From the NCBI GenBank assembly GCA_022447885.1, contig JAKUTA010000003.1, positions 1 to 23,459 of the forward strand: a DNA stretch of 23,459 bases, in the 5' to 3' direction. A model generated the notes under the pieces. The model was not told the origin of the DNA. It did not search any database and worked only from the letters and a program-made list of their open reading frames with translations. Every line of letters starts with the position of its first letter. The stretch's first letter is position 1. The DNA is from Candidatus Poseidoniales archaeon (GTDB lineage: Archaea; Thermoplasmatota; Poseidoniia; Poseidoniales; Thalassarchaeaceae). Below, one piece after another: positions 21,060 to 23,459 of the stretch. The translations under genes and the position numbers were made by a program.

Positions 21060-23459
21060 ATGTCCAGCGGCAGCGTTCTGCCCTCGGCAGAGAGGTTGGA
21101 GTCGCTGCTCAAGGTGGGGGCCTTGCCGCTGCTCGGCGCCGCCTTCCTGCTCACGCTGGTACTCGGCTCGTTCCTGTTCCCGCTGCCCTCGTTCCACACC
21201 GATCTGGCCGAGTTCAGTCCTGTATCGGACACGGACGCCGCCGAAGCGCGCATCCTGGCGGAGTTCGGGGATGAGTCCCGGCTGCTCGGTGTGCATGTGA
21301 AGAGCACGTCCGGCGACGGCAATGCTCTCAGCATCGCTTCCCTGCAGCAGCAGCAGACCGATCTTGAGGCGTTGCGCGAGTGGGCCTCGCAGAACGGCCA
21401 CCTCATAGTGGGGTCGATGACGGCTCCGGAGATAATCCAGCGGGCGCTGGATGAGGAGACCGACGACGGACTCAGCCTGCAGGATGTCACCAGTTGGGAG
21501 CAGTTGATCAACGAGACCGTGCCCTCGGGAACACAGTGCATCGACGGGGCGGCTGATGAGGAACTGGTGACCTTGGCGGGGTTCGCCAAGGATGCATTGG
21601 TGCATCGGGACCTGGTGTTCGAGGAGACCACCTGCGCTTGGCTTGACGCGAACCGCTCTTCAGGGGATGCCACCCCGTTCGCGTCGAGCACGCTGTGGGT
21701 GCTGTACATCAATCCGGACCTCGAGGACGAGGTTCGCCAGAACATGGTGAACCTGCTGCGCCTGCAACTGAACCAGATGGAGGCTGCAGATGGAAGCGAC
21801 CTCGAATACGGTGTCATCTCCAACGACCTCATCAGCCACGACATCAACCAGGGGACCCTGGGCAATCTCGTCTGGCTTATCGCCGGTGCAGTGGCGGTGG
21901 TCGTGCTGCTGCTCGCCATCGCCTTCCGCTCGGTGCAGGGGGTGGCCTTCCCCCTCGTGGCACTCAGCATGGCGTTGGTGTGGACATATGGTGGTCTCGC
22001 CGTCTTCCACTCCCGCTTCTCGGTGCTCGAGGTCGCCGTGGCACCGGTGGTCCTGGGCCTCGGAATCGATTACTCGATCCATCTGCAACGGTTCTACAAC
22101 GTCGCGCGCGACGAGGGACAGAACGCCGCCGCCGCTTGGGTCTCGGCCTGCCGCGCGCTCTCACTCCCCCTGTCGATCGCCGTGGTCACCACGATCGCCG
22201 CCTTCCTCGCCAACGTGGTCTCACCTCTTCCTCCCGTGCGCCTGTTCGGACTGACACTCGCCTTCGGGGTCCTGTCCGCGTTCGTGACCGCCACCGTCGT
22301 CGTCGGTTCGATGCATGTGCTGATGGAGGGTGCAAGGGACAGGCTGGCGCGGAGAGCCGAGCGAGAGATGACCAGTCGCTTCGCACGTGAACTCGTCATC
22401 GCCCAGCGCAGGACTCAAGCCGTGGTGCTCGTGCTGGTAACGCTGCTCACCGTCGGCTCGGTCGTGATCGCCGCCTCCCGCCTCGAGACCGAGTTCGACC
22501 TGACTGACTTCCTCGCAGAGGACATGGAGATCATGCAGGTCAGGGACGAGTTGTTCGCCTCCTACGAGGTGACGGGCTGGAGGCCGATCTACATCCTGAT
22601 CGAGCCGCAGCCCGGCGCCGATTCGATCGTGGACGATAGCGCATTCGTGGATTCCCTCGACCAGATGGATGCCCGTATACGACTCGCTCCGCGCGTCATC
22701 ATCCCCCGCTCCGCCGGTGAGGGGAAGGCGATGTACGAAGGTGTGCACCCGCTGCTCACCGATGCGATCGAGCAGGATCCCGACTTCGGCCAGAGGCACC
22801 ACCTCTCCTTGCTCGGCAACGAACTCGTGACTTCGGCCAGCTACCAGTCAGGAGACTTGGCGGCAGCGTTGGCCGAACTGAGCCAGAACCGCTCCTTGGC
22901 GGACCCCTTGACTGGCGAGGACTGGAGCACTCGGGTGGCGAATTCGGTCGTGCTTGACGAGTCTGGAGGGGGTGCGCGCATCGAATACATGCGGGTCGAA
23001 GTGCAGATGCAGGCATCATCGAACAGCGAGATCAAGGAAGCTGTCGACGGTATGCTGGAAGTCGTCGAGCAGTCGAGTGGACGCTACGGCATGGATGCTC
23101 GGATGTACGTGACCGGGGACCTCGTGGCACTCACGACGGTGATGCAGGGGTTGACGACCTCGCAACTGGAATCCACCGGAATCAGCCTGGCAGTCTCGTT
23201 CATCGTTCTGCTCGCCATCACCCGGCGCATCGGACCGGCTGTGATGGTGATCACCCCGGTGGCGGTCGCCGCCGTATGGGTGGTCGGCGGAATGGCGCTG
23301 CTGAACCTCAACTGGAATGTGCTCACGGTGATGGTCACGGCGTTGACCATCGGGCTGGGAATCGATTACTCGATCCACGTGTGGCAGCGGTTCGAGGTCG
23401 CCTGCAGCGAAGGAATGGATCCCTGGTCGGCACTGCGCGAGACGCACGCGACGACGGGG
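21060..23459 (+). CDS. MMPL/RND-superfamily membrane exporter, 3' end missing
   Basis: The first 800 codons of a second RND-type exporter, unrelated in its external loops to the one at 8830-11871. The frame is open from ATG 21060 (MSSGSVLPSAERLESLLK) to the window edge. A first helix near 19-42 leads to an external domain, then helices with the proton-relay motif GLGIDYSIHLQRF near 333. A second half repeats this: helix near 456-474, external domain, and GLGIDYSIHVWQRF near 765. The exactly duplicated GLGIDYSIH motif shows the internal duplication clearly. Two cysteines in the first external domain (Cys160-type TQCIDG and TTCAW) could form a disulfide. The start fits the leaderless TATA-like box 27 nt upstream. 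It is divergent from rpoL-truD. The cargo is unknown; lipid or surface-polymer precursors are typical for the family. Confidence 0.9.
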   Translation, partial: MSSGSVLPSAERLESLLKVGALPLLGAAFLLTLVLGSFLFPLPSFHTDLAEFSPVSDTDAAEARILAEFGDESRLLGVHVKSTSGDGNALSIASLQQQQTDLEALREWASQNGHLIVGSMTAPEIIQRALDEETDDGLSLQDVTSWEQLINETVPSGTQCIDGAADEELVTLAGFAKDALVHRDLVFEETTCAWLDANRSSGDATPFASSTLWVLYINPDLEDEVRQNMVNLLRLQLNQMEAADGSDLEYGVISNDLISHDINQGTLGNLVWLIAGAVAVVVLLLAIAFRSVQGVAFPLVALSMALVWTYGGLAVFHSRFSVLEVAVAPVVLGLGIDYSIHLQRFYNVARDEGQNAAAAWVSACRALSLPLSIAVVTTIAAFLANVVSPLPPVRLFGLTLAFGVLSAFVTATVVVGSMHVLMEGARDRLARRAEREMTSRFARELVIAQRRTQAVVLVLVTLLTVGSVVIAASRLETEFDLTDFLAEDMEIMQVRDELFASYEVTGWRPIYILIEPQPGADSIVDDSAFVDSLDQMDARIRLAPRVIIPRSAGEGKAMYEGVHPLLTDAIEQDPDFGQRHHLSLLGNELVTSASYQSGDLAAALAELSQNRSLADPLTGEDWSTRVANSVVLDESGGGARIEYMRVEVQMQASSNSEIKEAVDGMLEVVEQSSGRYGMDARMYVTGDLVALTTVMQGLTTSQLESTGISLAVSFIVLLAITRRIGPAVMVITPVAVAAVWVVGGMALLNLNWNVLTVMVTALTIGLGIDYSIHVWQRFEVACSEGMDPWSALRETHATTG

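Noticed and set aside
21044..21970. 308-codon minus-strand ORF opposite the second exporter
   Set aside because: Ser/Thr/Arg-rich translation typical of antisense frames in GC-rich genes; the opposite strand encodes a clear MMPL protein.

Overview
The window looks like a piece of an archaeal chromosome, GC-rich (about 60% by eye). Archaeal markers are RNA polymerase subunit L, archaeal EF-1beta beside a small Zn-ribbon protein, TruD, an RlmE/FtsJ-type methyltransferase, a Sulfolobus-type SSB-like OB-fold protein and an RNase P RNA. Several starts have TATA-like boxes 27-32 nt upstream and little or no leader. Very long secreted proteins with one C-terminal membrane segment, thrombospondin type 3 repeats and Pro/Gln-rich cytosolic tails recall marine Thermoplasmatota (Poseidoniales, Marine Group II). 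That placement is inference.

Left part (1-5930): the start of rpiA (minus) diverges from a giant surface protein gene (358-5505). The 424-nt gap after it is not empty: it holds the RNase P RNA gene (about 5550-5860, plus), recognised from both conserved P4 segments and several helices.

Centre (5930-12908, all minus): a likely operon reads glycosyltransferase family 2, MMPL/RND exporter, a previously uncalled 57-codon Cys/His protein, then a surface-anchored GDSL esterase with eight Ca-binding repeats. A stable GAAA-tetraloop hairpin lies between the first two genes.

Right-centre (13077-17335): a small unknown gene (minus) faces away from an operon of NAD-dependent sugar epimerase, membrane-tethered thioredoxin-like protein and VKOR-family membrane protein (plus). 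A second unknown small gene and a secreted, membrane-anchored thioredoxin-like protein with a CEIC motif follow on minus. Together with the glycosyltransferase, these suggest a neighbourhood for making, glycosylating and disulfide-bonding exported proteins.

Right part (17399-23459): rlmE shares a two-way TATA box with the secreted thioredoxin. Then come the OB-fold protein, the Zn-ribbon/EF-1beta pair, the convergent rpoL-truD pair and, divergent from rpoL, a second MMPL exporter cut by the window end. The rpiA and rpoL divergent promoters both carry the same 13-nt hairpin core.
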